Below, in pieces: positions 1 to 9,984 of a DNA stretch of 64,000 nucleotides. The notes below the pieces were generated by a model. It worked only from the letters and a program-made list of their open reading frames with translations. It made no database searches and was not told the origin of the DNA. Position 1 is the stretch's first letter. Every line of letters starts with the position of its first letter. The translations under genes and the position numbers were made by a program. This DNA is from Nelumbo lutea. Its lineage: Eukaryota; Streptophyta; Magnoliopsida; Proteales; Nelumbonaceae. The stretch is taken from NCBI GenBank assembly GCA_022828595.1, contig JAKGHH010000005.1, positions 51,579,655-51,643,654 on the forward strand, given 5' to 3'.

Positions 1-52
1 ATTAGGCTGAAAAAAATAAATATCTTTTATTAATGAAAGAATTGACTGACAA

Positions 53-588
53 AAGCTCTTTGTAGCTACAGTCACTTTCCGGTATCACCCAACGAGATAT
101 CCGCTGAATATCGGGATGCAAGTGACTATTGCTCGCTGTCCCACTGCACGGATGGTCTGATTGATGCCATCATGGGGTCCACCGGAATTACCATATCCAA
201 CAACTACTTTTTCCATCACAATGATGCAATGTTGCTTGGACACAACTGCGAGTATCCAATGGATATAGGAATGCAAGTGACCATTGCGTTCAATCATTTC
301 GGTGAGGGCTCATACGGAAAATGCCCAGGTGTAGGCGTGGCTACATCCACATGGTTAACAATGATTTCACGCAGTGGCTGATGTATGCAATCGGCGGTAG
401 TGCCAATACCACCATAAACAGTCAGGACAACCACAATATTGTGCCGTGAACCCGGATGCCAAGGAGGTACAGTAGTAACAGTACCTCTAATCGATACCAT
501 GCGCCCCAATTGCCGTGTTTTTGCTAACATGCATTTTGTGGTGTGGGTCGGGTAGGAGCATGTGACAAAGCGGGTGGATATGGATGAG
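53..588 (+). pseudogene. pectate lyase fragment, copy D1
   Basis: The plus strand encodes the conserved central part of a plant family 1 pectate lyase, which cleaves de-esterified pectin in the cell wall. Recognisable blocks are [20 protein letters not shown] (about 155-210), [11 protein letters not shown] (about 214-250), [16 protein letters not shown] (about 262-309) and, one frame over, [10 protein letters not shown] and [16 protein letters not shown] (about 321-410). A single base is missing near 309 compared with copy D2 at 45.7 kb, so the reading frame shifts. There is no N-terminal region or signal peptide, and the C-terminal end is scrambled after about 450. The copy is cut at 588 by an LTR element. 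It is a broken gene fragment and no functional product is expected. Confidence 0.85.
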
Positions 589-1025
589 TGTAACGGGGTT
601 ATTCATTGGGCCTCGTGTGGCACTCGATCGTGATGAGTAAGTCTAACAACAAGCAATAACACAGGAAAAGTCAATAAAGATTATATACAAATTAGACAAA
701 AGGCAATTGGTATTGCTTTAATAGATGGCAAGCATAAGCACATAGTTCAGTGTCGAGGAGATCTCATGCTTAACCTTTACATACTTTTGGTTTAATTGAT
801 TATCTATCTCTCTTCAAAGAGTACGTAAAGCTTTTGGAAGAGTGATATAAAGATACATCAAAAGGGTGAAAAATCATACTAGGTAATTACAGAAAATGCC
901 ATTGACAGTCCCCCATGCAAAAATACATGTATATCTCACCCATAACACACATTTTGACATTTGAATGATGTTTGTAGGCACAATGGATGGCACTTGATGG
1001 CACGGCGAAGAGAACACTTGTGACA
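589..1025 (-). repeat. LTR (3' LTR of the gag-protease element)
   Basis: A 437-bp terminal repeat paired with 3612-4047. It begins TGTAACGGGG (first C mutated) and ends CTTGTGACA on the plus strand. Most differences from its partner are C/T and G/A transitions, as expected from decay of methylated DNA. Confidence 0.88.
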
Positions 1026-1038
1026 GTCTCCTCCACTC
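1026..1038 (-). other. polypurine tract
   Basis: Directly inside the 3' LTR the minus strand reads GAGTGGAGGAGAC, a purine tract in the correct place to prime plus-strand DNA synthesis. Confidence 0.7.
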
Positions 1039-1449
1039 AATTCAGTCTTCATCCTCGAAGACTAGCTTCTGTTCGAGGCTGGGATATACTGTTGATGAAG
1101 GAAGGTTCTTCAACTGTTCCACAAAGATTATCTCTTCCAAGGCCCGAGTAGGTTTATGGGTGGAAGTCTTTAGGGTGATCTGGATGGTGGGAAAACCTAG
1201 GGCTAGTCCCTATGTCAAGTCCTTGCCTGGCTACTTCGAGGTAGGAATTTGATTGCTTTGCTTTGGCGGTAGGAAGGTTTGTGGCCAGGGCTAGGTCAAA
1301 ATGAAAGTTTGGATTTTTCGGGTATGGTTCCCCCTGATGATTTTTTTTCCCCAAGGGTTATTCTTCACAAGGCTCCTATGAGGGTTGGCTTGATCATTGT
1401 GGTGGCAAACAGGGTACCTAAGTGGATTTGGTGGTACTCGCTCTCCCTG

Positions 1450-2301
1450 ATGATGGTCATAGTGGAACTGGTGATGGCTGGAAACGGCCTTGGGTCTTCC
1501 AAGAGTCTTTTGTGTTGTCGGCTCGTGGCGCTGGCGGTGGTGCCATTGTTGTTGTTGATGTTGGCATTGTTGTTGCTGCTGAAAGTGGTACTAGGGCTGG
1601 TGTTGATACCGGTATTGGCACTGCTACTGATGTTGAGGTTGGCACTGATGTTGGAATGGCTTCGGGGGAGACTTCTTCTTGGTGATGACTTCCCAACTCG
1701 TCTCAGTGCTGATGTGAGTTGATTGAGACAGGGTCTTCCTTGTTGACACGGCGTTGGCTTCATAGTTGCTTGTTTCTTGGTAGAACCGTAAGGCTGAAAG
1801 CTGCTTTCCATGTATCTGCAGGACTGATGATACAAGAACCATGCAAGGGGAATGTTCATCCAGGATAAAGAAGCTGTTAATGTGTGGCATAAGTGTTGTT
1901 TCCACCTGCACGAGGAACTCCACTCCAAGAACAACTTGAAAATCATCCAAGGGTACCACAGATAGATTGATGGGTCTTTTCCATGGTCCAACTTGGAGTT
2001 CTACCCCACGAGCCATGCCCTCTACTACTTTGGCCCCGGAATTGATAGCCTTAACCCACCTTGTTTGTTTGGTGGTGGTCAAGTCGAGTCGCTTTGCCTT
2101 CGCAAGCGAAATGAAGTTGTGGGTGGCCCCAGTGTCCACCAGGGCTTGGGTCGGCCTCTTACCGAAGATGATGTCTACATAATTCAGCCCCTTGTGGGCT
2201 TTGGTGGGCAGCTTGGATGTGGCATCTTTCTTGACCATGGCGTTGATGAGCTGGAGGGCACCCACTCTTGGTGCCGCTGTGGGTTTCTCCTCACCGCTCA
2301 C
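1450..2301 (-). pseudogene. retroelement aspartic protease and low-complexity tail
   Basis: The minus strand carries a retropepsin-like domain with an intact catalytic motif DTGATHNF (near 2136), followed by LVEFLVQVET-like sequence typical of the single-chain proteases in plant Ty3/gypsy Gag-Pol polyproteins. The frame runs in continuity with the Gag zinc-knuckle region above it. It breaks into a Gln/His-rich low-complexity stretch from about 1690 to 1450, and nothing resembling reverse transcriptase follows. In the family this enzyme cleaves the polyprotein during particle maturation. The frame is open from 2301 to about 1624, but the surrounding ORF has stops, so the whole is a relic. Confidence 0.75.
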
Positions 2302-3597
2302 TTCACTATCGCTGAGTTTGGCGATGAGGGCAGTTATTTTCTTTCGTGTTGGATAGCCACTCGTCTAATGATTCCCATTGCAAAGGTAACAAGGCGCAGG
2401 AGGAGGTCTCCTAGTGAATCGGTGGCCTTGATAGCATGGGCCTCCTTGTGGCTTCTTCCCTTGTTGGTAATTGTAGGGTTTGTTCATGGGCAATGGTTTC
2501 TCCTGTGTAGAGGCTGATTTCTGATCTCCCCCACTCAAGATGTTGGTACGTGAGCTATGTGGATGGAGGTCTTCCTCTTCTGATTTCCTTATATCAACTA
2601 GTTGCTCGACCACCGTCATGGCTGTTGCTAAGTCCTTCAACCCACGCTGTTGTAGTTCGAGTTCTACCCAAGGTTTGAGACCATCCATGAAGTTGAACAG
2701 AAGTCTTTGTCGGACATGTCAAAGATCTCAAGGGTCAGGGCTGAGAACTCTTGGACATAGTCATGCAATGAGTCTTGGTGCTTCAGGTTCTTCAACTTCC
2801 TTCGTGCCAAGTACTCAACATTTTCAAGGAAGAACTGTCGCTTGATTTCTCTCTTGAAATCGGCCTAGGTGTTGAGGGTCCAAGTGCCACGTTCAATGTC
2901 CATGCAACATCTACGCCACCGTAACATTGCAATATCATTTAAATACATGGCGGCTATACGTACCTGCGTTTGGTCATCGTGGAGGCCAATCGCGGAGAAG
3001 TATTGCTCAAGTTGCCACAAGAAGTTTTCAAGCTACCGAGCATCACGAGCACTGGAATATGGAGTTGGTTGGCACACCTTGATGTGGGTGGATGGAGCAG
3101 ATGAAGGGCTGGCGGAATTGGCCATAGCTCTTTTCATGATTGTCAACTCGGCCCTCATCTCATCCAACTGCGCTTGGAAGCTGTCCATCATGCCTTGAAG
3201 GCTGTTTTGGGAAGGGCCGGCTTGTGATTGTTGCACCGTGTTCTAGACATCCTGGAGGACTCCATTAAAGCAGCTCTCTAGCTCCACCACAACATTCTCT
3301 ACTGTCTCCACGTTGAGATGGATTTTCTCGACCCGGTCGCGAGTCTCACCTACTATTGCTTCACAGTGTAGGATGCGCATGTCCATGCTAGCTAGTTGGT
3401 CGACAGAGTTGTCACGCTTGCTAGCTTTAGTTGTTCAGCCCTTTGGGGCTTGCGTCTTGGATGGTCGAGTAGAGCCTCATCGATGTCACAGGCTTGGTGC
3501 AGCTCGTGTAGTATGTCATCGGCAATGTCACGATTGCTCTTCATTGTGCTGGGGTAGGGGCGAAGACATGGTCCAATGTGCGAGTGTAGGAGCTCCT
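2302..3597 (-). pseudogene. Ty3/gypsy Gag polyprotein relic
   Basis: The minus strand from just after the primer binding site encodes a plant retrotransposon Gag: a coiled-coil-like N-terminal part (about 3550-3050), the core capsid region around 3000-2700 (WADFKREIKRQFF-like and YLARRKLKNLKHQDSLHDYV-like blocks), and a zinc knuckle starting CYLCNGNH at about 2388. Gag forms the virus-like particle that packages element RNA. The frame is broken by at least two in-frame stops (near 3247 and right after the knuckle His), and the last knuckle Cys reads as Tyr, so RNA binding would be lost. Confidence 0.75.
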
Positions 3598-3609
3598 GCT
3601 CTGATACGA
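3598..3609 (-). other. primer binding site, initiator Met tRNA
   Basis: Two bases inside the 5' LTR the minus strand reads TCGTATCAGAGC, one mismatch from the canonical TGGTATCAGAGC that pairs with the 3' end of initiator methionine tRNA. Confidence 0.85.
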
Positions 3610-3611
3610 AC

Positions 3612-4047
3612 TGTCACGGGGCTAGTCATTGGGGCCCATGCGGCACTCGATTGTGACGAGTAAGCCTAGCGACAAGCAATAACACAAGAAAAGACAACAA
3701 AGATGGCACACAAATTAGACAAAAGGCAATTGGTATTGCATTAATGGATGGCAAGCATAAGCACACAGTTCAGTGTCGAGGGGATTTCATGCTTAACCTT
3801 TACATGCTCTTGATTCACTCGACTACCTACCCCCCCTCAAAGAGTACATTAAGATTTTGGGGGAGTGACATAAAGATACATCAAAATGGTAAAAAATCAT
3901 ACTAGGTAATTATAGAAATGCCATTGGCAGTCCCCCATACAAAAATACATGTATAACCCACCCATGACACACACTTGGACACTGGAATGGTGGCTGTAGG
4001 CACAATGGATGGCACTTGATGGCGCGGCGAAGAGAACACTTGTGATA
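3612..4047 (-). repeat. LTR (5' LTR of the gag-protease element)
   Basis: A 436-bp partner of 589-1025. It starts TGTCACGGGG on the plus strand and ends in a mutated terminus (GTGATA instead of GTGACA) next to the target duplication ATGAG. Confidence 0.88.
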
Positions 4048-4575
4048 TGAGGACGATATAATGGTAAATGGGAGACAGGATCTGCTCCTCACACCTGGCA
4101 CCTCATAGGCTTCTCACACACAAATCCTACCATGTATTGGGAACATTTCCCATACTTTTTAGTTATGTTCATGGGGGATGTTCTCAATGCACGGTGGATG
4201 TGCATGTGAAGCGCCCATTTGTGAGGAGCAGATCTTGTCTTGGTAAATGGAGCGTTTTTCGTGCCATTCAAGGAGGGTCTAGGAGTAAAGTACGCCAAGG
4301 CGTCGAATGTGGAGCCCAAATAGACCTGTTCATGGGTCGGTAGCCCGATGGCCTGGCTCGGCCCGGCTTGCACCCCGGTCGAGCTTGGTCATGTAATTAA
4401 GCCCACGAGCCTGACCTCGGGCCTAACACAATAAGCCCGACTGTGTTATGGGCCAGGCTCGGGATTTGTCAAAAAAGCCCGGCTCGGCCCGACTCAACAT
4501 TATATATTTTATAAAATACATAATATGTATTTTATATATTATATAAAATATATAAATAATATAATATTCATTGAA

Positions 4576-4617
<42 letters not shown>

Positions 4618-5472
4618 CTTTATAATTTCTCTCTCACTCACTCTCTCCCTCTCTATTCAGCCGCTTCAGCAGTAGTAACAACATGGGCTAAATTTCGGGC
4701 TCGAGCCCAGGCCCGGGCTTCGGGCTTTTTATGAGGGTCGGGCTCGGGCCCGATGGTCGGGCCGGGCTCGGGCTCGTGCCTTAGAAAAATCTGTTAATAC
4801 ATAGTGAAAGCCCGGCCCGGCCCAGCCCATGAACAGGTCTAAGCCCAAATCGGCTGTGCTCATTGACCTGTCCAAACATTTGGAAGGGTGTTTATTTCTC
4901 AATCCATGCATTTATGTTGTACTTTGCAGGAAGCGCAAGGCATTGTAATGGCAATACCAATGCCTGAACACCCAATGACAACTCAAGAAGAAGGTAGTGT
5001 GGTTGAAGATTGCAGACGTCTTTAAGATTTAATTATTTCTCATGATGCGGTTTTCTTGTTGATTGATACAAGGGGAAGTATCAAAAGACTCAGACAGGAA
5101 GACATCAAAGAAATGAGCTGATGACAAGGAATACAAAATGTTTCGGATAATCAACTCTCAATAACAATAAGGAAGAACAATGGATGGAGGAGAGGACAGA
5201 GGAAAGAACACAGGTCTTATGGAAGATGCTTGTTTTTCCTGAGCTAACATTCATTCTAGCGGGTGGAGAGAAATGAACTAACATTTTTGTATAATAAAAA
5301 GAAGAAGAGGCGACGGAGAAGCTTTCAATGGTAATGTGTAGAGTTTCAAAAAGAGTAATGAAGCACAAGATCAACAATCAATCATGAAAAGGACCAAACC
5401 ACGATTTTTTACCATATACTATATTTTAGAGTCCACACCCAACTGAACGAGACCAAATCCCGATATACACAG
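4048..5472. repeat. non-coding flank of pectate lyase copy D1
   Basis: This stretch is collinear with the flank of copy D2 (about 46276-47280), apart from the MITE at 4321-4841 and small indels. Shared landmarks include ATGGTAAATGGGAGAC, CCTACCATGTATTGG and GAAGCTTTCAATGGTAAT. No coding region is supported. It shows that D1 and D2 are copies of a block larger than the gene fragment. Confidence 0.8.
4321..4841. mobile_element. hAT-type MITE, 521 bp
   Basis: The terminal inverted repeat begins TAGACCTGTTCATGGG at the left and is mirrored at the right end (4826-4841). It is flanked by a perfect 8-bp target duplication AGCCCAAA (4313-4320 and 4842-4849). The interior holds GC-rich GCCCGG tracts around an AT-rich core with a TA run and a poly-T run (about 4577-4618). 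Copy D2 has the uninterrupted target near 46574. No transposase is encoded, so it is non-autonomous. Confidence 0.92.
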
Positions 5473-5552
5473 TTCCGAACACCACCTTAGCTAGGAACAC
5501 CCTATCAAAACTCCAATTGTGTGTTACTTGAGCAATTTGGAAGCTAAAAGAA

Positions 5553-5895
5553 GGCAAGACATCATGCACTTTTATTTACGAGTGTCCCTGATGCATCATC
5601 CTTTTCACAGACGCAATGACAAAAACACCCATTCTAGAATTAGTAACTCTACACCGATTTCCTTGGCATTCTCCACTTAGATTATCTTCTCTCAAGGGTA
5701 CGCTTGACTTTTTTGACTCTAAATTTTACTGCCCCCATATGTTCTAAGAAGGAATATCCTTGGATTACATTTCCAGATTCGCTTCTTTTCAGATCTGGCC
5801 TAAGACAATTGGTCAAATGGGAATAGTTTTGTAACAACAAAAAAATTTTAAATAAACTTGTTAAATAAAAGAGACATTTGCAGGGAAAGTAATCC
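5553..5895 (-). repeat. segment X, copy 1 (part of the copia LTR-like repeat)
   Basis: This segment recurs at about 47289-47585 and 54453-54800. On the minus strand it carries an ORF-like stretch (from about 5810) that is open for about 75 codons in the other two copies but is frameshifted here by a 2-base loss near 5709. A continuation of the same repeat, 6757-6829, lies beyond an unrelated 0.86-kb stretch. In the other two copies the segment is the outer part of a long direct repeat flanking copia sequences. No function assigned. Confidence 0.65.
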
Positions 5896-6756
5896 ATAAA
5901 ATAGAATCACCAAAAAAATTATCGAATATTTTTTAGGATTTTCAATCAGCTACTAATATATAAAGATTCATTTCTACTAGATAAAATAGTAAACACCTCA
6001 AGCAAAGAAAAAAATAATTGCAACCTCAAAGTCCAGGTAGGGAGGAATATAAGTTTCAGACGAGCAATGATTCTGAGCTTTCAAACAACAAGTTTGGCGT
6101 ACAAACTACATACAAAACTGTGCAAAAATCTGAGTTCAACTATAAACTATACTCACCGATTGCCTGAATTGACTGGAGTGAAGAACTTTTTAATGGTAGC
6201 AATGAAGAAGTACATTGATCCCAAATAGAGTAGGAGCGGATCTGCGAAACATAAAACGATTTCAGTTAGTGAAAGAAAAAAAAAAAAAAAAAGAAGGAAG
6301 AAGGAGGAAGAGGAGGCATGGAAGCAAAGCATGGGGGGTGGATTTCGAAGAAGAAGAAGAAGAGGAAAGGAGAGAGATCTATGATCACCTGGCCGGAGTA
6401 AGACAGGTCGGACCTTCAGAGTTCAACCGCCGAAGAGAAGGTTTGAAGGAGGGAGTGACGAGAGAAAGGAAAAAGAGGGTTGGAAACTTGAATTCGAGGT
6501 TTGAGGGGCTTTTCTGTCATTTTCATTTTTATTGTTTTAACCGGTTGGAATGGGAATTCGATTCCGGGGGCTGGGTCAGGAATGGCCATTCCCTCAAATG
6601 GGGGATTCCCATTCCGCTAATTGGATTTCGATTCCGCCCAACCAAACGGTTGGAATCGAAATGAACCAATTCCGATTCTAGACCTCTATTCCTGTGAACC
6701 AAACATACCCTAAGAATTAGAATTATTATTATTTTTTTGTCATATGACATGCATTA
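5896..6756. other. sequence unique to copy D1, with purine-rich tracts
   Basis: This interrupts segment X relative to the other copies. It contains a poly-A and GAA/GGA-rich stretch (about 6268-6372), and at 6541-6715 paired GGAATGGGAATTCGATTCC-like arms ending in TGAACCAAACATACCC, which resembles a PIF/Harbinger-type MITE end. A second copy of that end occurs near 43455-43485. An ORF read through the purine tract is low-complexity and not credible. Confidence 0.45.
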
Positions 6757-6829
6757 ATGAAAATTGAAAATTTTCACATTTCTATATTTAAGGAATACTC
6801 CTTAGAAGCATTTTAACAAAGAAAGTTTC

Positions 6830-7415
6830 TGTTATGGGCCCGGGCGTAGGATCTCATCATGGGGCGGTCCACGGGGAAAACTCTTAGCCTTCCCTTGCCC
6901 TTCCCTTTGCGTGCTGACCCTATTGTGGCGAATTAGGGGGTGATTTGTCCAAGAGATCACCCTAACTCTCCTAAGTTCTTTCCTTGATCGAAACTCAATG
7001 CCTTTACTTCAATTCGTAGCTCCTTAAATAGGATATTACAGAAGGAAATTCCTTGTTGGATTCGGCTAGGGTAATCCAACTCAAACTCAAACTCTTAATT
7101 ACTTACTCCTAATGGTAACACAACTCTTACTTAAGAAGATAAGATGAGATAAGGATAAGGGATGAGGAGTGATGTAGTTGGCAGCGAGTTGGCGAACAGA
7201 GCTGTTGTGGTAAGATAAGTGTGGATCCACCCTGATGAGCTATCGTGTGGGCCCCACTCTATTGCTGTTGCCGGGTAGTGTGCGTGTTTCACAGTGCTGC
7301 TGCCGTGCGGTGCATGTTGATGTCTAGTGCTCCTGCCGTGCGGTGCGTGCTATGCGTTACCGGGCGGTGCGTGCTGCTGTGCCGCAGTGTGCTGCTAGGC
7401 GGTGTGTCCATAACA
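6830..7415. repeat. solo LTR, 586 bp
   Basis: The segment begins TGTTATGGGCCC and ends GTCCATAACA, giving 8-bp inverted termini with TG...CA. It is flanked by a perfect 5-bp duplication GTTTC (6825-6829 and 7416-7420). The left flank is segment X sequence that continues uninterrupted in the copies near 47.70 and 54.91 kb. There is no internal domain, so this is a solo LTR left by recombination of a full element. The family is not identified. Confidence 0.87.
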
Positions 7416-7433
7416 GTTTCTATTGAGGAATAT

Positions 7434-7468
7434 TCTCTCTCTCTCTTTTACTCTCTCTCTCTCTCTTA
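7434..7468. repeat. CT microsatellite
   Basis: Two runs of CT dinucleotides separated by TTTTA. Confidence 0.9.
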
Positions 7469-8119
7469 ATAAGTAGAATTCATAGCTAATTTCTTTTGTA
7501 TCCACTATCCATCTAATATGCATTGGCCATCAAATAATTCTCATGTCGAGCTAGTTTGTGAAGTTTCCCTTTCTTTTTTTTTTGTTAAGCAAACACTTGG
7601 AAGGAAGATTTGTGTTTTAGAATTAAGTATTCGTTATATATAAACTATCATGTTGAGACCACATAAAGAATTATTCCTAGTAAAAGCTTTTATAACTTGC
7701 ATATCTCTGGATTTTAAAGCTTGTGTTTCCCTGCTCCATGTTTTAATAAACTTTCCAATTTGGATTCCTTAAATATTTTAATTCTGAATTTTATTATTAT
7801 AAATAGTCCATCTTTTCTTTCTCTCTATGCTAGATTAATCATAATATATTAAATCAGTCCTACATCACATTTTGCGGAAGCTGATTGTAAAATTTGGGTA
7901 TGGGACCTAAGTAGAAATGTCTACTTATTGGTGTTTTTATGGGATGCATTACAAAGGTTGGAACAGGGGATCTCTAAGGTTGGCTATAAAAATAAGTCAA
8001 GGTGGGCGTTGTAGTTTTGTCTTGTTTTATACAGTCATATTGTTGAAGCTTTAATTCTATTTGTTGATTTTTAGAACTGTGCTTGAGTACATAGTTCCTT
8101 GCAACAGTCATGGAGAGAT
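7469..8119. other. intergenic, nothing recognised
   Basis: AT-rich sequence without a supported gene. A short stretch near 7473-7530 (GTAGAATTCATAG and following) resembles 41690-41740, next to RLP copy C. Confidence 0.5.
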
Positions 8120-8505
8120 ATCCCAATGCACAACTGCATTTAACTGTGAGGACGGTGTGAATACGGTTTTGTAAGGATTGAATCTAAGTTCGGACAGTCA
8201 ATGATCCTTTCACTAGAAGGGCGATTTGAATTGTAGTCTTTAGGATTCCGGCCTCTACATGCATGGTGTGCAGATACTTTCAAGGCAGTGTCGGAGGCCG
8301 TTGAGAGAAATTTAATTTTAAAGTTTAATGATAAAAATAGAACTTGGGAGAAGTTGGAGGTGGCGAGAATTCCAATTGTTTTTGAATAGATAAGATTGGA
8401 TGTTTCTAAGAGCGTCAGTCAATCTCCATTAAAGATAAAGATGAAGGTTTGGTGGAACTGTTGACTTGGGTGGAATGGAATTGTAGAGAAACGAGAGAGA
8501 AGTTC

Positions 8506-8507
<2 letters not shown>

Positions 8508-8576
<69 letters not shown>
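8508..8576. repeat. TA microsatellite
   Basis: About 34 uninterrupted TA units followed by poly-T. The apparent tyrosine/isoleucine ORFs across it are artefacts. Confidence 0.95.
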
Positions 8577-8583
<7 letters not shown>

Positions 8584-9439
8584 TTCTATCAAAAAAAGAG
8601 AGAAGTTCATATTTAAAATAGGAGGTGAACCCCCTGACCCATTCGACCTGCAGGCCACCGGGTCGCGGGTTACACAACCACAACCTCCATACTCCATTTT
8701 TATAATTGTGGAATACACAAACAGATACAGGCCGGCCACATTCCATGAACAGTCAACGAATTAAAGACTTTGGTGATTATTCCAAAGAATTCTAATTTTT
8801 TAAGTCTTCAAGCGTAGTACAGACCCTGTCCCAGACTTTCAATCATCCAAATAATTCCACTGTTGAATCTTGTCCGCAGCCCACAATTATTGATATCTAT
8901 TTTACGACATTGAACTGTTTATTTGACCCAAAATCCAGTTTTTAGGATTGTGAGTCTTGTGACCACCATCTCAAAATTTGGTTGTTTTTATAATTTCTCC
9001 AATTTTTGGCTGATTTCTACCAAAAATAAATTTTGGTTGAAAAATATGGTTTTTATAAATTTTTGCATTTTTTCTATAATTCATTTTTTCAATTCTTGTT
9101 ATTTTTTGACAAAATATATGATATTTTACAAGGTTTAAAATATCATAACATATCAATGGTAGGAATCAAGTTTCAGGTTCTAATTGTTTTAATCATTAAT
9201 AAGGGCTATACATTCTCAAAATTGTGAAATTCTAAAAGTAGTAAATACAAAACAGAGTTTCTATACACTCTTGATACACAAGGTGTCAAGACTATTGATA
9301 TTTTGAACCTCGGTGTTTTGGGTTTCAAAGGTAAAAGTCTTAATCACTAAATCCCCCCTTTTTTCAACGAAACCCTCTGATAATCATTATTCCAATCCAG
9401 TGTTTGAAAAGTGAAAGTGTGGTCAGTCATTTCTCAATC

Positions 9440-9800
9440 TACGAAACCCATTTTTTAAAAAGGCTTAAGCCTCAGAGGCGTGAGGCGTATGCCTTGAGGT
9501 GAGGCATTTAGATTTTGTCCCAAGGCCTAAGCTTTACAACTTTGGTTTGAAACATAAAATGTAAAATGCTTATAATTGTTAGATGATTAATTATTATTTT
9601 ATTTAACACTTAAAATTTAAAATTTATTGTTTAAAACTTGAAATTTAAAACTTATTGTTTATAAACTTTTATTTTATAGATATTTTTACATTCTATCATT
9701 CAAACATTGCATATTACATGTTATTTTTATCATTTATAAAATTTAATTAATTTTTTCTTAAATTTTGAGACTAATGTCTTACATCACATTGAGACTATGT
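9440..9800. repeat. AGGC-rich dispersed repeat (MITE-like), copy A
   Basis: Contains AAAAAGGCTTAAGCCTC and GAGGCGTATGCCTTGAGG, with a matching copy at 13825-14195. Copy B also retains a plausible right end (GCGCCTCAAAATTACACC then TTTTTAAAACC) that is missing here. The inverted ends are imperfect and the family is not assigned. Confidence 0.5.
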
Positions 9801-9984
9801 CTCACTGTAATTCTGTAAAAACTACTATAATTTTACTTCAAGGAAGAAATAAGAATATCCATATTGTTTGGATGTTTTCTCACTACCAAATAAAGTATAA
9901 ACAACACGGCAAATGAGAGTTATTATGTTATATGTATTCAAAAATAATATATATTTATAATAAGCACACTGTCTACATTGGAAA

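Larger units (their letters stand above)
589..4047 (-). mobile_element. gag-protease-only LTR retrotransposon (TR-GAG-like)
   Basis: A 3.46-kb element with two LTRs of about 437 bp (589-1025 and 3612-4047) and a short internal region encoding Gag and an aspartic protease on the minus strand. A near-perfect initiator-Met primer binding site and a polypurine tract sit at the expected places. No reverse transcriptase, RNase H or integrase is encoded between protease and 3' LTR, where only a Gln/His-rich and then non-coding tail remains. LTR termini are TGTCAC...GTGACA. A 5-bp target duplication ATGAG lies at 584-588 and 4047-4051, the right copy overlapping a decayed LTR end. The LTRs look roughly 85% identical by eye, so the insertion is old. 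The element would need enzymes from an autonomous gypsy relative. Confidence 0.85.

Noticed and set aside
1279..1722. Plus-strand ORF rich in Leu and Val
   Set aside because: Antisense to the low-complexity tail of the gag-protease element; composition is an artefact of the Gln/His-rich strand.
6215..6664. Lys/Glu/Arg-rich ORF of 149 codons
   Set aside because: Runs through poly-A and GAA tracts and into a MITE-like inverted repeat; no plausible domain.
8419..8746. Two minus-strand ORFs with long Tyr-Ile runs
   Set aside because: They are translations of the TA microsatellite.
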